42,412 nucleotides of DNA from ZC4RG30 sp965652645 (GCA_965652645.1 CBFGXE010000021.1:1-42412); one strand, 5' to 3'; shown: positions 12,896-27,341, counted from the first letter of the stretch. The notes: generated by a model from the letters alone, not told the origin. Translations and numbers: made by a program.

Positions 12896-15610
12896 ATGAG
12901 GATCCGCATCGAATTGCCGCATCGTCATTCCGCGCGTGTGTCCATGGCGGTCGCGCTGGCCTGCGGGCTGGCCGCCGCGCCAGGCATCGCACAGCAGGCA
13001 CAGCAGGCCGAGGCCGAACTGGACGAAGTCATCGTCACGGGCAGCCGCATCACCGGCGTGGCCCCGGTGGGCGCCACGGTGACGAGCATCGGCAGGCAGG
13101 ACATCGAGGACTCCGGCCAGGTCACCCTGGACCGCCTCATCCAGGACCTGCCGCAGGTGTTCGACATCGGCTTCTCCGAGAACTCGCGCGCGCAGAACGC
13201 CGGCAACGGCAATGCCACCTGGTCCAACTCGATCAACCTGCGCGGCCTGAGTCCCTTTTCCACCCTGATCATCACCGACGGCCATCGCATGACCACCAAC
13301 GGACGGGCGATCAATCCCTCGGTGATCCCGACCCTTGGCGTGGAGCGGGTCGAGGTGATCGCCGACGGGGCGTCGGCAATCTATGGCTCGGACGCCGTCG
13401 CCGGCGTGGTCAACCTGATACCGCGTCGCAGCCTGGACGGCGTGGAGGCCTTTGCGCGCGCGGGCTCCACGGGCGACGGGGATTTCCAGGAATGGAACGC
13501 GGGCGTGGCATTCGGCAATGTGTTCGAACGCGGCCAGGTGATGCTCGCCTACGAGCATGCCTTCCGCTCGAACCTGAACGGCGCGGACCGCGACTTCAAT
13601 ACCAGCGACCTGCGCCCGTGGGGCGGCCCGGACTACCGCGTCAACCAGTGCACGCCGGGCAACCTGCTCTACGACGGCCAGAGCTATGCGCTGCCGGAAC
13701 AGCTCACCGACGCCAACGCCGGCGCGCTGGTGGCCGGTACCACGAACCTGTGCGATCCGCAGGCCCTGCAGGACCTCTTTCCCGAGCAGACCTACGATTC
13801 GGTGAGCGCCACGCTGACGTACGAGATGGGTCCCGGCATCGAGCTGCTGTTCGATGGCTTCTACAACAAGCGCGATTTCGCCCGGCTGCCCGGCGCGCTG
13901 ACAAGCACGCTGACGGTGCCGGAATCCAACGCCTTCTTCATCGCACCGCCGTTCTACGTGCCCGGCTCCGGTGGCTACCAGATCGCCTACAACTTCCAGC
14001 GCGACACGCCCCCCGACGTCTATGGTGGCTACCAGACCAGCTGGCAAGCCACGCCCGGCGCCCGCTTCGAGTTGCCCGCAGGCTGGGAAGCGGAATTGCG
14101 CTACGGCTTTGGCAAGGCCGAGGATCGCGCGGATTCCACGGCCGGACTCAACCTCCCGGCACTCAACGCGGCACTGGCCAGCAGTGATCCGGCCACCGCC
14201 TTCGATCCCTACGGATTCGGTCGCACCACCGACGCCACCAGGGCGCTGGTGTTCGACGCGGACACCACGTTCCCCACCAATGCAGAGATGAAGACCTGGC
14301 AGGCGGGACTGAACGGGCCGGTGTTCGGCCTGCCCGGCGGCGACGTGAAGGTGGCGCTGGGGTATGAAGGGCAGGACTTCACCATGTTCATCTCCTCCGG
14401 CCTGCCGGAAGAGCGGGCCTACAACCGCGAGGTGCATTCAGGCTACGCGGAGTTGCTGGTGCCGGTTTACGGCGCCGGCAATGCGGTGCCCGGCGCCCGC
14501 GAACTGCAGTTCACCGCGGCGCTGCGCCACGACAAGTACAGCGATGTCGGCGGCACCACCAATCCGAAATTCGGCGTGAACTGGGTGCCCGTGCAGGGCC
14601 TGAAGTTCCGGGGCAGCTACGGCACGTCGTTCCGCGCGCCGACCTTCCCGGAGATCTTCGGCAACAGCACCTTCCTGTACGTGCAGAACCACCAGAATCC
14701 GTCAGGCGGCGCTGCGCTGCCGGTGTTCAAGATCGGATCGGGCCCGAATCCGGACCTCGCGCCCGAGACCGCCACCACCTGGACCATTGGTGCAGACATG
14801 CAGCCCGTGGACGGCCTGAACGTCGGCCTCACGTACTTCGACATCGCCTACAAGAACACCATTGCCGGCCTGCTGTCGAACCTTTCGATCCTGACCTACG
14901 CCGACGAATATGCCGGCACCGACGTGATCCTCTTCGGCGAGGAAGCCTACAACCGGATCGTGGACATCCGTGACAACGGCATCGCGGGCTCCGGCCCGGT
15001 GACCCTGCGGCAGATCGCCGGCGCAAGCACCGCCTGCCTCACGGACCCGCTGCCCGACTATTCCAATTGCATCTACGCCGACGGCCGCAGCCTGAACCTC
15101 GGCCGATCGAACATGCGCGGCCTGGACTTCAACGTGCGCTATCGCATGAATGCGGGCGCCGGGGCGCTCATCTTCGGGCTGAACGGCACCTACCTCACCG
15201 ACTACGACGTGGCATTCACGCCGGGCGGGGATACCAGCAGCCTGCGCAACACCATCTACAACCCGCTCACCTTCAAGGCCCGCGGCTCGGTGGCCTGGGA
15301 CCGGGGACCTTTCACGCTGCGCGGCGAGATCCAGCATGTGGGCAGCTACATGAACGACATTGTCGACCCTGATGAAAAGGTGAGCGACTACAACCTCGTG
15401 GACCTGACGCTGAACTGGCGGCTGTCCGACTCCTTCAACCTGTTCGGCGCCGGCGGCCTGACGCTGGGGCTCGAGGTGAGGAATGTGTTCGACACCGATC
15501 CCCCGTATGTGAATTCGCGCCAGGGCCAGAACAGTGGTGGAGGTTATGACCCGACGGTGACCAATCCCGTCGGACGGCTGTTCGCGGTGAGCCTGCGGAT
15601 GCGGTATTGA
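12896..15610 (+). CDS. TonB-dependent outer-membrane receptor
   Basis: A 904-residue outer-membrane receptor for active uptake through TonB-ExbBD. Start ATG 12896 is preceded by AGGGAG at a good distance; the in-frame TTG at 12872 lies upstream of that ribosome site. An Arg/His-rich N-region and hydrophobic core form the signal peptide, ending near APGIAQQ. ELDEVIVTGSRITG is the usual TonB-box and plug opening. The plug follows (SINLRGLSPFSTLIITDGHR, IPTLGVERVEVIADGASAIYGSDAVAGVVNLI), then a beta barrel with GLKFRGSYGTSFRAPTFPEI and a C-terminal aromatic residue (AVSLRMRY). The barrel has extra Cys that may pair in extracellular loops. The ligand is unknown. It is followed after 63 bases by the D-2-hydroxyacid dehydrogenase gene, but a TAGACT box in that gap suggests separate transcription. 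Confidence 0.93.
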   Translation: MRIRIELPHRHSARVSMAVALACGLAAAPGIAQQAQQAEAELDEVIVTGSRITGVAPVGATVTSIGRQDIEDSGQVTLDRLIQDLPQVFDIGFSENSRAQNAGNGNATWSNSINLRGLSPFSTLIITDGHRMTTNGRAINPSVIPTLGVERVEVIADGASAIYGSDAVAGVVNLIPRRSLDGVEAFARAGSTGDGDFQEWNAGVAFGNVFERGQVMLAYEHAFRSNLNGADRDFNTSDLRPWGGPDYRVNQCTPGNLLYDGQSYALPEQLTDANAGALVAGTTNLCDPQALQDLFPEQTYDSVSATLTYEMGPGIELLFDGFYNKRDFARLPGALTSTLTVPESNAFFIAPPFYVPGSGGYQIAYNFQRDTPPDVYGGYQTSWQATPGARFELPAGWEAELRYGFGKAEDRADSTAGLNLPALNAALASSDPATAFDPYGFGRTTDATRALVFDADTTFPTNAEMKTWQAGLNGPVFGLPGGDVKVALGYEGQDFTMFISSGLPEERAYNREVHSGYAELLVPVYGAGNAVPGARELQFTAALRHDKYSDVGGTTNPKFGVNWVPVQGLKFRGSYGTSFRAPTFPEIFGNSTFLYVQNHQNPSGGAALPVFKIGSGPNPDLAPETATTWTIGADMQPVDGLNVGLTYFDIAYKNTIAGLLSNLSILTYADEYAGTDVILFGEEAYNRIVDIRDNGIAGSGPVTLRQIAGASTACLTDPLPDYSNCIYADGRSLNLGRSNMRGLDFNVRYRMNAGAGALIFGLNGTYLTDYDVAFTPGGDTSSLRNTIYNPLTFKARGSVAWDRGPFTLRGEIQHVGSYMNDIVDPDEKVSDYNLVDLTLNWRLSDSFNLFGAGGLTLGLEVRNVFDTDPPYVNSRQGQNSGGGYDPTVTNPVGRLFAVSLRMRY

Positions 15611-15660
15611 CCGCATTGCGAATGCCCCCGCGGCCGGCTGCGCGAGCCCGCGCGCGGCGC

Positions 15661-15666
15661 TAGACT
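15661..15666 (+). promoter_or_regulatory. Possible -10 box (TAGACT) of the D-2-hydroxyacid dehydrogenase gene
   Basis: TAGACT ends seven bases before the ATG at 15674, which would give a leaderless or nearly leaderless mRNA. The same CTAGACTCG context stands at 11360-11368. No clear -35 box is present. Confidence 0.3.
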
Positions 15667-15673
15667 CGGGGCG

Positions 15674-16803
15674 ATGAAAACAACAAGGCAGACCGGGCTG
15701 TCGGGCGTGCTGCTCGCGGCGGCACTCTTCTCCACGGGCGCCATCGCGGCGGAAGACGTTGCCGCCACGCTGGCCAGCTTCGGCATACAGGAATCGGAAG
15801 TGCGTGCGCGCGACGTGCCCGGCTGGCGCGCCCCCGGCAAGATACTGCTGCTGCAGTACGGGTTCCGCCGCAAGGATCCGGCCGTTTTCGATGGCGTGGC
15901 GCCGGGTGCCAGGGTGGTGTCGGTGACCAACCTCAACGATGCAATGCGCGAGGCCGTGGATGCCGACATCATCATCGGCGACAACCCCGAGATCTGCGAC
16001 GCGCGCATCATCAACGTGGCGCGCGAGCTGCGCTGGCTCGCCTCCCTGTCGGCCGGCATGGAACTGTGCGCGGCGGTGCCGGCGCTGAAGGAACGCCGCA
16101 CGCTGGTGACGAACCTGCGCGGCGTGGATTCGCCGGTCATTGCCGAGCACGCCATCGCGATGATGCTCGCATTGGCCCATGGCCTGGACAGGTTTGCGGT
16201 CGACAACTCGCAGGGCCGGTGGAGCACCGGCCGCACCGCCCCGACGCGGGTCCGCTACCTCGGCGGCAAGACCATGCTGGTGTCGGGGCTCGGGAGCATC
16301 GGCACGGAGGTGGCGCGCCGCGCACATGGCCTGGGCATGAAGGTCGTGGCCACGCGGGTGGGAGGTACCGGCAAGCCGGATTTCGTCGACTATGTCGGCC
16401 AGCCGGACGAGCTGCTGAAGCTGGCTGCCACCGCCGACGTGATCGTGAGCTGCGTGCCGCTGACCGACGAAACCCGCGGGCTCTACAACAAGGAATTCTT
16501 CGCGGCGCTGAAGCCCACCGCGTTCTTCATCAATGTTGCCCGCGGTCCGAGCGTGGTCACCGACGAGCTGGTGAAGGCCCTGAACGAGGGCCGGCTCGCC
16601 GGCGCCGGGCTCGACGTGGTCGATCCTGAACCGCTGCCGGCCGGGCATCCACTGTGGAGCGCGCCACGCGTGCTGATCAGCCCGCACATTTCGGCCCAGT
16701 CGGACGCGCCGCCGGACACGCGCTGGACCGTGGCGGTGGAAAACCTGCGCCGCTATGTCTCCGGCGGAAAGATGCTCAACGTGGTGGACATCGAGCGCGG
16801 TTT

Positions 16804-16807
<4 letters not shown>
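15674..16807 (+). CDS. D-2-hydroxyacid dehydrogenase with an N-terminal signal peptide
   Basis: A 377-residue member of the D-isomer-specific 2-hydroxyacid dehydrogenase family, which interconverts 2-oxoacids and D-2-hydroxyacids with NAD(P)H. The Rossmann motif is GLGSIGTEVARRA; the Arg after beta-2 (VVATRVGG) may favour NADP. Catalytic residues are in place: Arg in NVARGPSVVTDEL, Glu in DVVDPEPLP and His in LISPHISAQ. The family is normally cytosolic, but the first 25 residues (MKTTRQTGLSGVLLAAALFS then TGAIA) form a convincing Sec signal peptide, followed by about 30 extra residues before the first domain. The ATG is the only sensible start. It lies downstream of the TonB receptor gene. 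Its stop codon overlaps that of the convergent kinase gene in CTAG. Confidence 0.88.
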
Positions 16808-17948
<1,141 letters not shown>

Positions 17949-17952
<4 letters not shown>

Positions 17953-18548
17953 GGCGCGGCTCCGGTCTGCGCCAGCAGCGCGGCAATGCCGGCCAGCGGC
18001 AGCACATGCTGTGCTGCGCCGCTGCGCACGGCGCCAGCAGGCAGCGTGTCGGCAATGGCCTCGGCCGGATCCTGCACCACGGTGATGCCGCCGGCGCGGG
18101 ACACCGCCCCGAGGCCCTGCACGCCATCGCTGTTGGCCCCGGTGAGGATGATGCCCATCAGCCGGGCGCCCCAGCACTCGGCGGCGGACTCGAACAGCAC
18201 GTCGATGGAAGGGCGCGAGAAGTGCACCGGCTCGTCGACGGAAAGGGCGAGGGAGAAGGAGCCATCCTCACCCGGTTCCACCAGCAGGTGGTAGTCGGGG
18301 GGTGCGAAACAGACTGTCCCGGGCTCCACCGGCTGTTTGTCCTGCGCCTCGTGCACGCGCAGCGGACAGCGCGTGGCAAACAGGTCCTTCAGCAGGCTGG
18401 GCCGCCGGCGGGGCATGTGCACCACCACCAGCACCGCCACCCGGGCATGCGCCGGCAGCGCAGGCAGCAGCACCCCCAGTGCCTCGACGCCGCCGGCGGA
18501 GGTGCCGATCACGATGGCGGAGACCTCCGGCAAGGGGCGGGGACTCAA
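17949..18548 (-). CDS. cheB: CheB-type protein-glutamate methylesterase domain, without receiver
   Basis: A 199-residue protein consisting only of the CheB catalytic domain; normal CheB is about 350 residues with an N-terminal receiver, absent here. The triad is visible: Ser in VIGTSAGGVEALG, His in VVHMPRRRPS and Asp in LTGANSDGVQGL. The family removes methyl esters from, or deamidates, glutamate or glutamine side chains of chemoreceptors. The start is TTG 18548, overlapping the CheR stop (TTGA) with AGAAGG about eight bases upstream; there is no in-frame ATG near the N terminus. The missing receiver means phosphorylation cannot regulate it in the usual way. No chemoreceptor is encoded nearby. 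Confidence 0.88.
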
Positions 18549-19369
18549 GAGGCCACCTTCTGGTAGATGCGGTCGTCCAGGCTGAACCCGGTGAAGCTGG
18601 ACGCGTGCGCCGAAAAGCGCAGCGACTCGCTGGAGCCGATGCCGAGGAATCCCTTGTAGCAGAGGGAATCGCGGAACAGTCCCACCGCACGGTCCTGCAG
18701 CGTACGGCTGAAATAGATCAGCACGTTGCGGCAGGACACCAGTTGCACCTCGGAGAAGGCCGAATCGGTGGAAAGGCTGTGGTCCGCGAAGGTCATGTGG
18801 GCCTTCAGCGACCGGTCGAAGGCCGCCTTGCCGTAAGCCGCGGTGTAATGGGCCGACAGGGAGCCGTGGCCGCCGGACTTGCGGTGGTTCTCGCTGAAGC
18901 CGCTGATGCGGTCGATGTCGTAGAGGCCCGCCTGGGCCTTCTCCAGCGCCACCGTGTTGATGTCCGTGGCGTAGATGAGCGTGCGATCCAGCAGGCCTTC
19001 CTCCTTCAGCAGGATGGCGATGGAATACGCCTCCTCGCCGGTGCTGCAGCCGGCCACCCACACCTTCAGCGAAGGATAGGTGCGCAGCAGCGGCACCACC
19101 TTCTCGCGCAGCGCGCGGAAGTAGGGCGGGTCGCGGAACATGTCGGTGACCTGCACCGTGAGGATGTTCATCAGCTCGGGCATCAGCGCGGACTCGTGCA
19201 GCAGGCGGTGCTGCAATTGCGAGAGGCTCTGGCAGCCGAACCGGTCCATGGCCACGCGCAGGCGCCGGCGCAGCGAGGAGCGTGCATAGGTGCGGAAGTC
19301 GTAGTGGTAGCGCAGGTACAGCGCCTCCAGCAGCAGCCGCAGCTCGATGTCCCCGACCCGCTCGTTCAT
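18545..19369 (-). CDS. cheR: CheR-type protein-glutamate O-methyltransferase
   Basis: A 274-residue SAM-dependent methyltransferase of the CheR family. The N-terminal helical domain (YLRYHYDFRTYARSSLRRRL) is followed by the SAM domain: VWVAGCSTGEEAYSIAILL, LIYATDINTVALEKAQAG, and QLVSCRNVLIYF. VTDMFRDPPYFRALR is the usual CheR VTxFFRDxxxF segment. I chose ATG 19369 because it lies just after the stop of the hybrid kinase (13-base gap); the frame extends further but would overlap that gene. It is coupled to CheB by overlapping codons. With no receptor in the window, the kinase's long Glu/Gln-rich coiled coil is one candidate substrate. Confidence 0.92.
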   Translation of the reverse strand: MNERVGDIELRLLLEALYLRYHYDFRTYARSSLRRRLRVAMDRFGCQSLSQLQHRLLHESALMPELMNILTVQVTDMFRDPPYFRALREKVVPLLRTYPSLKVWVAGCSTGEEAYSIAILLKEEGLLDRTLIYATDINTVALEKAQAGLYDIDRISGFSENHRKSGGHGSLSAHYTAAYGKAAFDRSLKAHMTFADHSLSTDSAFSEVQLVSCRNVLIYFSRTLQDRAVGLFRDSLCYKGFLGIGSSESLRFSAHASSFTGFSLDDRIYQKVAS

Positions 19370-19382
19370 GCACGGCTGGTCT

Positions 19383-22916
<3,534 letters not shown>

Positions 22917-22919
<3 letters not shown>

Positions 22920-22974
22920 TCACATTCTTCTGGGAATCTTGCGCGAGTATCACACTTGCCCCCTGATGTGAATG
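22917..22974. promoter_or_regulatory. Split 9-bp inverted repeat flanking the hybrid kinase promoter region
   Basis: CATTCACAT (22917-22925, including the start codon of the kinase gene) and ATGTGAATG (22966-22974) are exact reverse complements 40 bases apart. On the minus strand a GATACT -10-like box lies between them (22946-22951). This could be a pair of half-sites for a regulator of the signalling operon. Confidence 0.35.
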
Positions 22975-23272
22975 TCGGACAACGCCCCTATCGGCACACC
23001 TCGCCAATGCCCGACTGCCGGTGCTGGTCGGCCAGCTTGGCCCATGGCCGGAGCGGATGTCGGATGATGCGTGGAGGCAGGTGGACAAGGCGCATCGCGA
23101 CGTGGCCGCCTCCTTGCCCGGCGTGCGCTTCGTCAGCGCGCAGGGCCTTGCCCACAAGGGAGACGTGCTGCATTTCGACGCGCCTTCGGCGCGGGAACTG
23201 GGCCGGCGCTACGCCGGGGCTTTTCTTGCCATGACCGCCGGCCGGGAACCAGCGCGCGCACAGCAGAACTGA
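22967..23272 (+). pseudogene. Relic: C-terminal part of a sialate O-acetylesterase-like (SASA) carbohydrate esterase
   Basis: From a stop codon at 22964 the frame is open for about 100 codons without a credible start. It contains ARLPVLVGQLGPW, LPGVRFVSAQGL, HKGDVLHFD and SARELGRRYA. This is the pattern of the C-terminal third of SASA-domain (SGNH-like) carbohydrate esterases, including the catalytic Asp-x-x-His in GDVLHF. The nucleophile Ser block expected at the N terminus is missing, and the sequence upstream is the kinase promoter. I read it as a truncated gene; expression from GTG 23021 as an 83-residue peptide is possible but unlikely to be an active esterase. Confidence 0.6.
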
Positions 23273-23282
23273 TGAACCTGCC

Positions 23283-25256
23283 TCAGGGCCGGATCGGCTG
23301 CAGCCAGCTGCTGGTGTCCTGGGGCTCCCGTCGCGGCAGCCAGCCGAACACCACCGTGTGCCAGTGGATGCGCTGCACGTAGTTGCGCGTCTCGTTGTAG
23401 GGGATGTTCTCGATCCAGACGTCCGGATCCATCGGCCGTTCCGGCAGCCACCGCTGGGCGGCACCGGGGCCCGCATTGTAGCCGGCCAGCGCCAGCGGCA
23501 GCTGGCCATCAAAGCGCGTGAGCAGATCCTTCAGGTGCGCCGCCCCCAGCACCACGTTCACCGCCGGGTCGAACAGCCCATCGGGCGTGGGAGCGGGACG
23601 GCTCCACTGCCGCGCCGTGCGGCGTGCGGTTTCCGGCAGGAGCTGCATCAGGCCACGGGCACCGGCCGAGGAGAGCGCATCGCTGCGATACAGGCTTTCC
23701 TGCCGGATCACGCCATAGATCACCGGCGCCGGCAGGCCCGACACCCTGGCCGCCGTTTCCACTTCGGCATCGAACGGGCGTGGATAGAGCAGGCCATAGT
23801 CGAAGAACACCTGCTCGCCCGTGGCCACCGCCACGGCCTGGTGGTACCAGCCCCAGCGGACCGCCAGGTGGATGGCCTGCGCCCGGGCGGCCGGCGGAAG
23901 CTGCTCGTGCCCGAAGCGCCATTCGGCCAGGGCCTTGTCCGCCAGTCCCGCCAGCAGCAGCTCGCGCGCGCGCATGAAGGGTGCCTGGCGCTCGATGCTG
24001 GCCACCAGCGCGCCATCTGCCTGCAGCACTTTCAAGTTCGGCACGGCCCGCCGCTGCAGCCGCGCCGCTGCCATGCCCGAGTAGTAGTTGTCATCAGGGA
24101 GCAGTGACTCGTACAGCTGCCGGGCGGCGGCTTCATCACCCCCCTGCGCGGCGGCGCGCGCGGCCCAGTAGCGCCAGCGTGCGCTGTTGCGCGCCGTGTC
24201 GGACATGGCCCGGATGCCGCGGGCGGCCAGCTGCCAGTCGCCAGCCCAGAGTGCGGCGCGCACCTGCCACTCGCGGGCGGCATCGTCGAAATCGGCATCC
24301 TGCACACGCGCGAACCAGTCCAGCGACCCGGCATGGCGATCCCAGGAAAGGGCCAGCGCCAGTGCCAGCGCCAGCGGGCTGGCAGCCCTGCGGTCCAGTT
24401 GCCGGGCATCCACCAGCCGCGGCAGGCGCTGCCGGGCGCCGTCGCGGTTGGCGCGCGCGAATTTCGTCCAGCCGGCCAGCAGTGCGTCGGGTTCGACCCT
24501 GCGCCCGGGCGCGGCAATCAGGGCATCCAGTTCGCGTTGCGGGTTCTCCAGCAGCGCCGCCCACTGCAGCAGGGGGGCGGCCTGGTCTGGCGACAGCCTG
24601 GCCGCGATCTGGCGCGCGAACGAAGCGTTGCCGGCCTCCAGCGCAAGCCGCACGCGCTGGATGATGCGTGCGGGGTCGAGCTGGCCGGTGCCCTCCAGCC
24701 AGGCAAACGCGCGCTCGCATTCCGGCACGCTGCGCGGCGTGAGCCAGGCCTGCACCACGGGTCCGGTGAGCTCCTGCACCTGCCCCAGCGCAATGCGTGC
24801 GGCGAAGCCGTGGCAGCGCAGGGCAGCGTCATCCCCTGCGGGGTCGTGGAAATCAAGGTAAGGCTCCCAGCGCGACCGGGCCGCCAGTGACAACAGCCAG
24901 GCGCGACGCAGGTCCCGGGCGGCTGGCGCTCCCTGCTGTTCGCGCAAGAATGCTGCCACCCGGTCGTCCAGCGCAGCCGGCACGTTCTGGCCCGCCGCGC
25001 GCAGGGCCTGTTCCAGCCGTGCGGCCTGCACATAGGGGTAGAGCACATAACGCCGCAGGCTGGCGCTGTCCCGGGCGTCAGGGTCGGCGCGCGCACCCGA
25101 GGCCGAGGCCATGGCCTGCCGGAATTCGATGCGCTGGGCGGGCAGCGGGTCGTCCGCGCCCGTGGCACCGCCCACCATGCCGCACAGCAGGAGCAGGCCC
25201 GCGGCCAGCAGGCCACGCGGTTTGGCGGATACCGGAATTGCCGGGGAGCGCTGCAT
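23283..25256 (-). CDS. slt: Soluble lytic murein transglycosylase (Slt70-like)
   Basis: A 657-residue periplasmic enzyme that cleaves the MurNAc-GlcNAc bond of peptidoglycan and forms 1,6-anhydro-MurNAc. After a signal peptide (GLLAAGLLLLCGMVGGATGA) there is a long alpha-helical superhelix typical of Slt70, up to about residue 480. The C-terminal lysozyme-like domain has the catalytic Glu in YGVIRQESLYRSDALSSAGA, then RGLMQLLPETARRTAR, LPLALAGYNAGPGAAQRWL and IENIPYNETRNYVQRI. Length is close to E. coli Slt70 (645 residues). It is divergent from ppiD, with about 150 bases between. The call is secure; the symbol is by family resemblance. Confidence 0.93.
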   Translation of the reverse strand: MQRSPAIPVSAKPRGLLAAGLLLLCGMVGGATGADDPLPAQRIEFRQAMASASGARADPDARDSASLRRYVLYPYVQAARLEQALRAAGQNVPAALDDRVAAFLREQQGAPAARDLRRAWLLSLAARSRWEPYLDFHDPAGDDAALRCHGFAARIALGQVQELTGPVVQAWLTPRSVPECERAFAWLEGTGQLDPARIIQRVRLALEAGNASFARQIAARLSPDQAAPLLQWAALLENPQRELDALIAAPGRRVEPDALLAGWTKFARANRDGARQRLPRLVDARQLDRRAASPLALALALALSWDRHAGSLDWFARVQDADFDDAAREWQVRAALWAGDWQLAARGIRAMSDTARNSARWRYWAARAAAQGGDEAAARQLYESLLPDDNYYSGMAAARLQRRAVPNLKVLQADGALVASIERQAPFMRARELLLAGLADKALAEWRFGHEQLPPAARAQAIHLAVRWGWYHQAVAVATGEQVFFDYGLLYPRPFDAEVETAARVSGLPAPVIYGVIRQESLYRSDALSSAGARGLMQLLPETARRTARQWSRPAPTPDGLFDPAVNVVLGAAHLKDLLTRFDGQLPLALAGYNAGPGAAQRWLPERPMDPDVWIENIPYNETRNYVQRIHWHTVVFGWLPRREPQDTSSWLQPIRP

Positions 25257-25327
25257 GCCGCAAGCCTAGCGCATTGCCACCGGCTGCCCGAGTGGTCCTC
25301 CCCGTGGCTGCGCAAGGCCCGCGCGGC

Positions 25328-25356
25328 GTGACGAAGCCAGCGTCGGCCAGTAGACT
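25328..25356 (+). promoter_or_regulatory. Sigma-70-type promoter of ppiD
   Basis: GTGACG (25328-25333) and TAGACT (25351-25356) are separated by exactly 17 bases, giving good -35 and -10 boxes. The ATG at 25404 follows with a leader of roughly 40 bases. This is the best promoter by eye in the window. Confidence 0.55.
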
Positions 25357-25403
25357 TCCGTCCCGCTCCGGCCCCTCCACGACTGAAGAGAACACGTCAA
25401 GAC

Positions 25404-27341
25404 ATGCTCCAGAACATCAGCGACAAGCTCAAAGGCGAGGGCGACAAGGGTTCCAGCAGCCATCGCTGGGGCTGGTATCTCATCCTCGGCGCCCTGGCGC
25501 TGGTCTTCGTGGCGTGGGGCCCGACCACCGTGATGGACATGTCCTTCGGCTCCAGCAGTTATGCCGCCAAGGTCAACGGGGAGAAGATCTCCGCCGACCG
25601 GATGAACGAGCAGTGGCAGATGCAGCTGCCGCAGGTCATGGCCGCCTATGGCGGCGAGGTGCCCCCCGAGGTGCGCACCGAGCTGCAGCACCAGATGCTG
25701 GACGTGGCCGTGCGCGAACTGGTCGCCATGCAGCACGCGCGCAAGGTGGGGTTCCGTGTCTCCTCCGGCGAGATCGCCCGGGCCTTCCGCGAGGAGGAGG
25801 CCTTCCAGATCGACGGGCAGTTCAGCCTCACCGAGGCCCAGGCGCGCCTGGCCAATGCCGGCATCAGCGAGCGGGCCTACCTGGACGAGCTGAGCTCGCG
25901 GCTGCTGACCAACCGCCTGCTGGGCGTCATCGGCGTGACCGACTTCCTCACGCCGGTGGAATCCCGCCGCATCCTCGGCCTGCTCGACGAGGAGCGCGAG
26001 GTGCGCTACCTGCTGCTCGATCCGGAGAAATACGCGGGCAATGCCCCGGTGGACGACGCGGCCATCCAGGGCTACTACGAGTCCCACCAGGAGGACTTCG
26101 CCATCCCCGAATCCGTGAAGCTGGCCTATGCCGAGCTGCTGCTCACCGACCTGGCCGACACGGTCACGGTCACCGAGGAGGAGCTGAAGGCCCGCTACGA
26201 GCTGGACAAGGCCCAGTACGTGCAGCCGGAAACCCGCAATGCCCGCCACATCCTGCTGCCCGTCGCCGAAGAGGCCGAGGATGCGGAGCAGGCCGGGCGC
26301 GCGCAGGAGCTGTACACGCAGATCCAGGGCGGCGCAGACTTCGCCGAGCTGGCGCGCGCCAATTCCGGTGACACCGCTTCGGCCGCCAATGGCGGCGAGC
26401 TGGGCTGGGCCAGCCGCGAGACCTACGTGCCGGCCTTCGCCGACAAGCTGTTCTCCATGCGCGAGGGCGAGGTCAGCGAGCCGGTGAAGACCCAGTTCGG
26501 TTACCACATCATCAAGCTGGAAGGCATCCGCCCGGAAGTGGGGCGCAGCTTCGAAACCGTGCGCAGCGAGATCGCGGCCACGCTGCGCAACGAGAAGGCC
26601 GTCGCCCTTTTCAACAGCGAGCAGGACCGCCTGCAGGAGCAGCTGGAAACCGGCGGCACCAACCTCGACGCCCTGGTGCAGGAGTTCAACCTGCGGCGCG
26701 GCGAGGTGGAAAACTTCGAGCGTGGCGCGGGCGGCCTGCCGCTGGGTTCCGATGCCACCCTCAACCGCGAGGTGTTCAGCGAGGCACTCATCACCGCGCG
26801 GCGCATCGGCGGACCGGTGCAGCTGGCCGAGGACCGGGTCACCATCTTCCGTGTCGAGGAGCATCGTCCGGCCTCCACCCGGCCCCTTGAAGAGGTGCGG
26901 GGCGAGATCGTCGCGCAACTGGTCCGCCAGCGCGGCGCCGAGGCGGCCCTGGAGGTTGCCAACAATTCCCTGGCCGAGCTTGCCGGCGGCAAGACCTTCG
27001 ACCAGGTGGCTGCCTCGCTGAAGGTGAAGGCAGAGCCCGCCGCCTTCGTGGGCCGCGGCGCCCCCGACCTGCCGGTGGAGGTGCGCGACGCCGTGTTCGA
27101 TGCCCCGCGGCCCCAGGAGGGTTCCCCCGTGCGCCAGGCGCTGAAGCTGGATGACGGCACCGTGGCCCTGTTCCAGGTCACCGCCTCGCGGGTGCAGTCG
27201 CTGCTCGACATTCCCGAGCTGATGGAGCTGCGCACGCAGCGGGAGCTGGAGCGCTACACCAAGCGCGACATCGACGCCTACATCAGCAGCCTGGTGAACG
27301 ACGCCAAGGTGCGCCTGAACCCCGCGGCGTTCATCCAGTAG
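25404..27341 (+). CDS. ppiD: Peptidyl-prolyl cis-trans isomerase D, periplasmic folding factor
   Basis: A 645-residue inner-membrane-anchored chaperone of the PpiD/SurA family that assists folding of proteins leaving the Sec translocon. A short cytoplasmic N terminus (MLQNISDKLKGEGDKG) precedes a single transmembrane helix (WYLILGALALVFVAWGP). The SurA_N-like chaperone region follows, starting YAAKVNGEKISADRMNEQW. The parvulin domain runs from about residue 275 (ETRNARHILLPVAEEAED) to VKTQFGYHIIKLEGI near residue 373. A long C-terminal chaperone part ends the protein, as in E. coli PpiD (623 residues). It is convergent with fabI, with 10 bases between the stop codons. Regulation by envelope stress is known for some relatives; nothing here shows it. 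Confidence 0.94.
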   Translation: MLQNISDKLKGEGDKGSSSHRWGWYLILGALALVFVAWGPTTVMDMSFGSSSYAAKVNGEKISADRMNEQWQMQLPQVMAAYGGEVPPEVRTELQHQMLDVAVRELVAMQHARKVGFRVSSGEIARAFREEEAFQIDGQFSLTEAQARLANAGISERAYLDELSSRLLTNRLLGVIGVTDFLTPVESRRILGLLDEEREVRYLLLDPEKYAGNAPVDDAAIQGYYESHQEDFAIPESVKLAYAELLLTDLADTVTVTEEELKARYELDKAQYVQPETRNARHILLPVAEEAEDAEQAGRAQELYTQIQGGADFAELARANSGDTASAANGGELGWASRETYVPAFADKLFSMREGEVSEPVKTQFGYHIIKLEGIRPEVGRSFETVRSEIAATLRNEKAVALFNSEQDRLQEQLETGGTNLDALVQEFNLRRGEVENFERGAGGLPLGSDATLNREVFSEALITARRIGGPVQLAEDRVTIFRVEEHRPASTRPLEEVRGEIVAQLVRQRGAEAALEVANNSLAELAGGKTFDQVAASLKVKAEPAAFVGRGAPDLPVEVRDAVFDAPRPQEGSPVRQALKLDDGTVALFQVTASRVQSLLDIPELMELRTQRELERYTKRDIDAYISSLVNDAKVRLNPAAFIQ

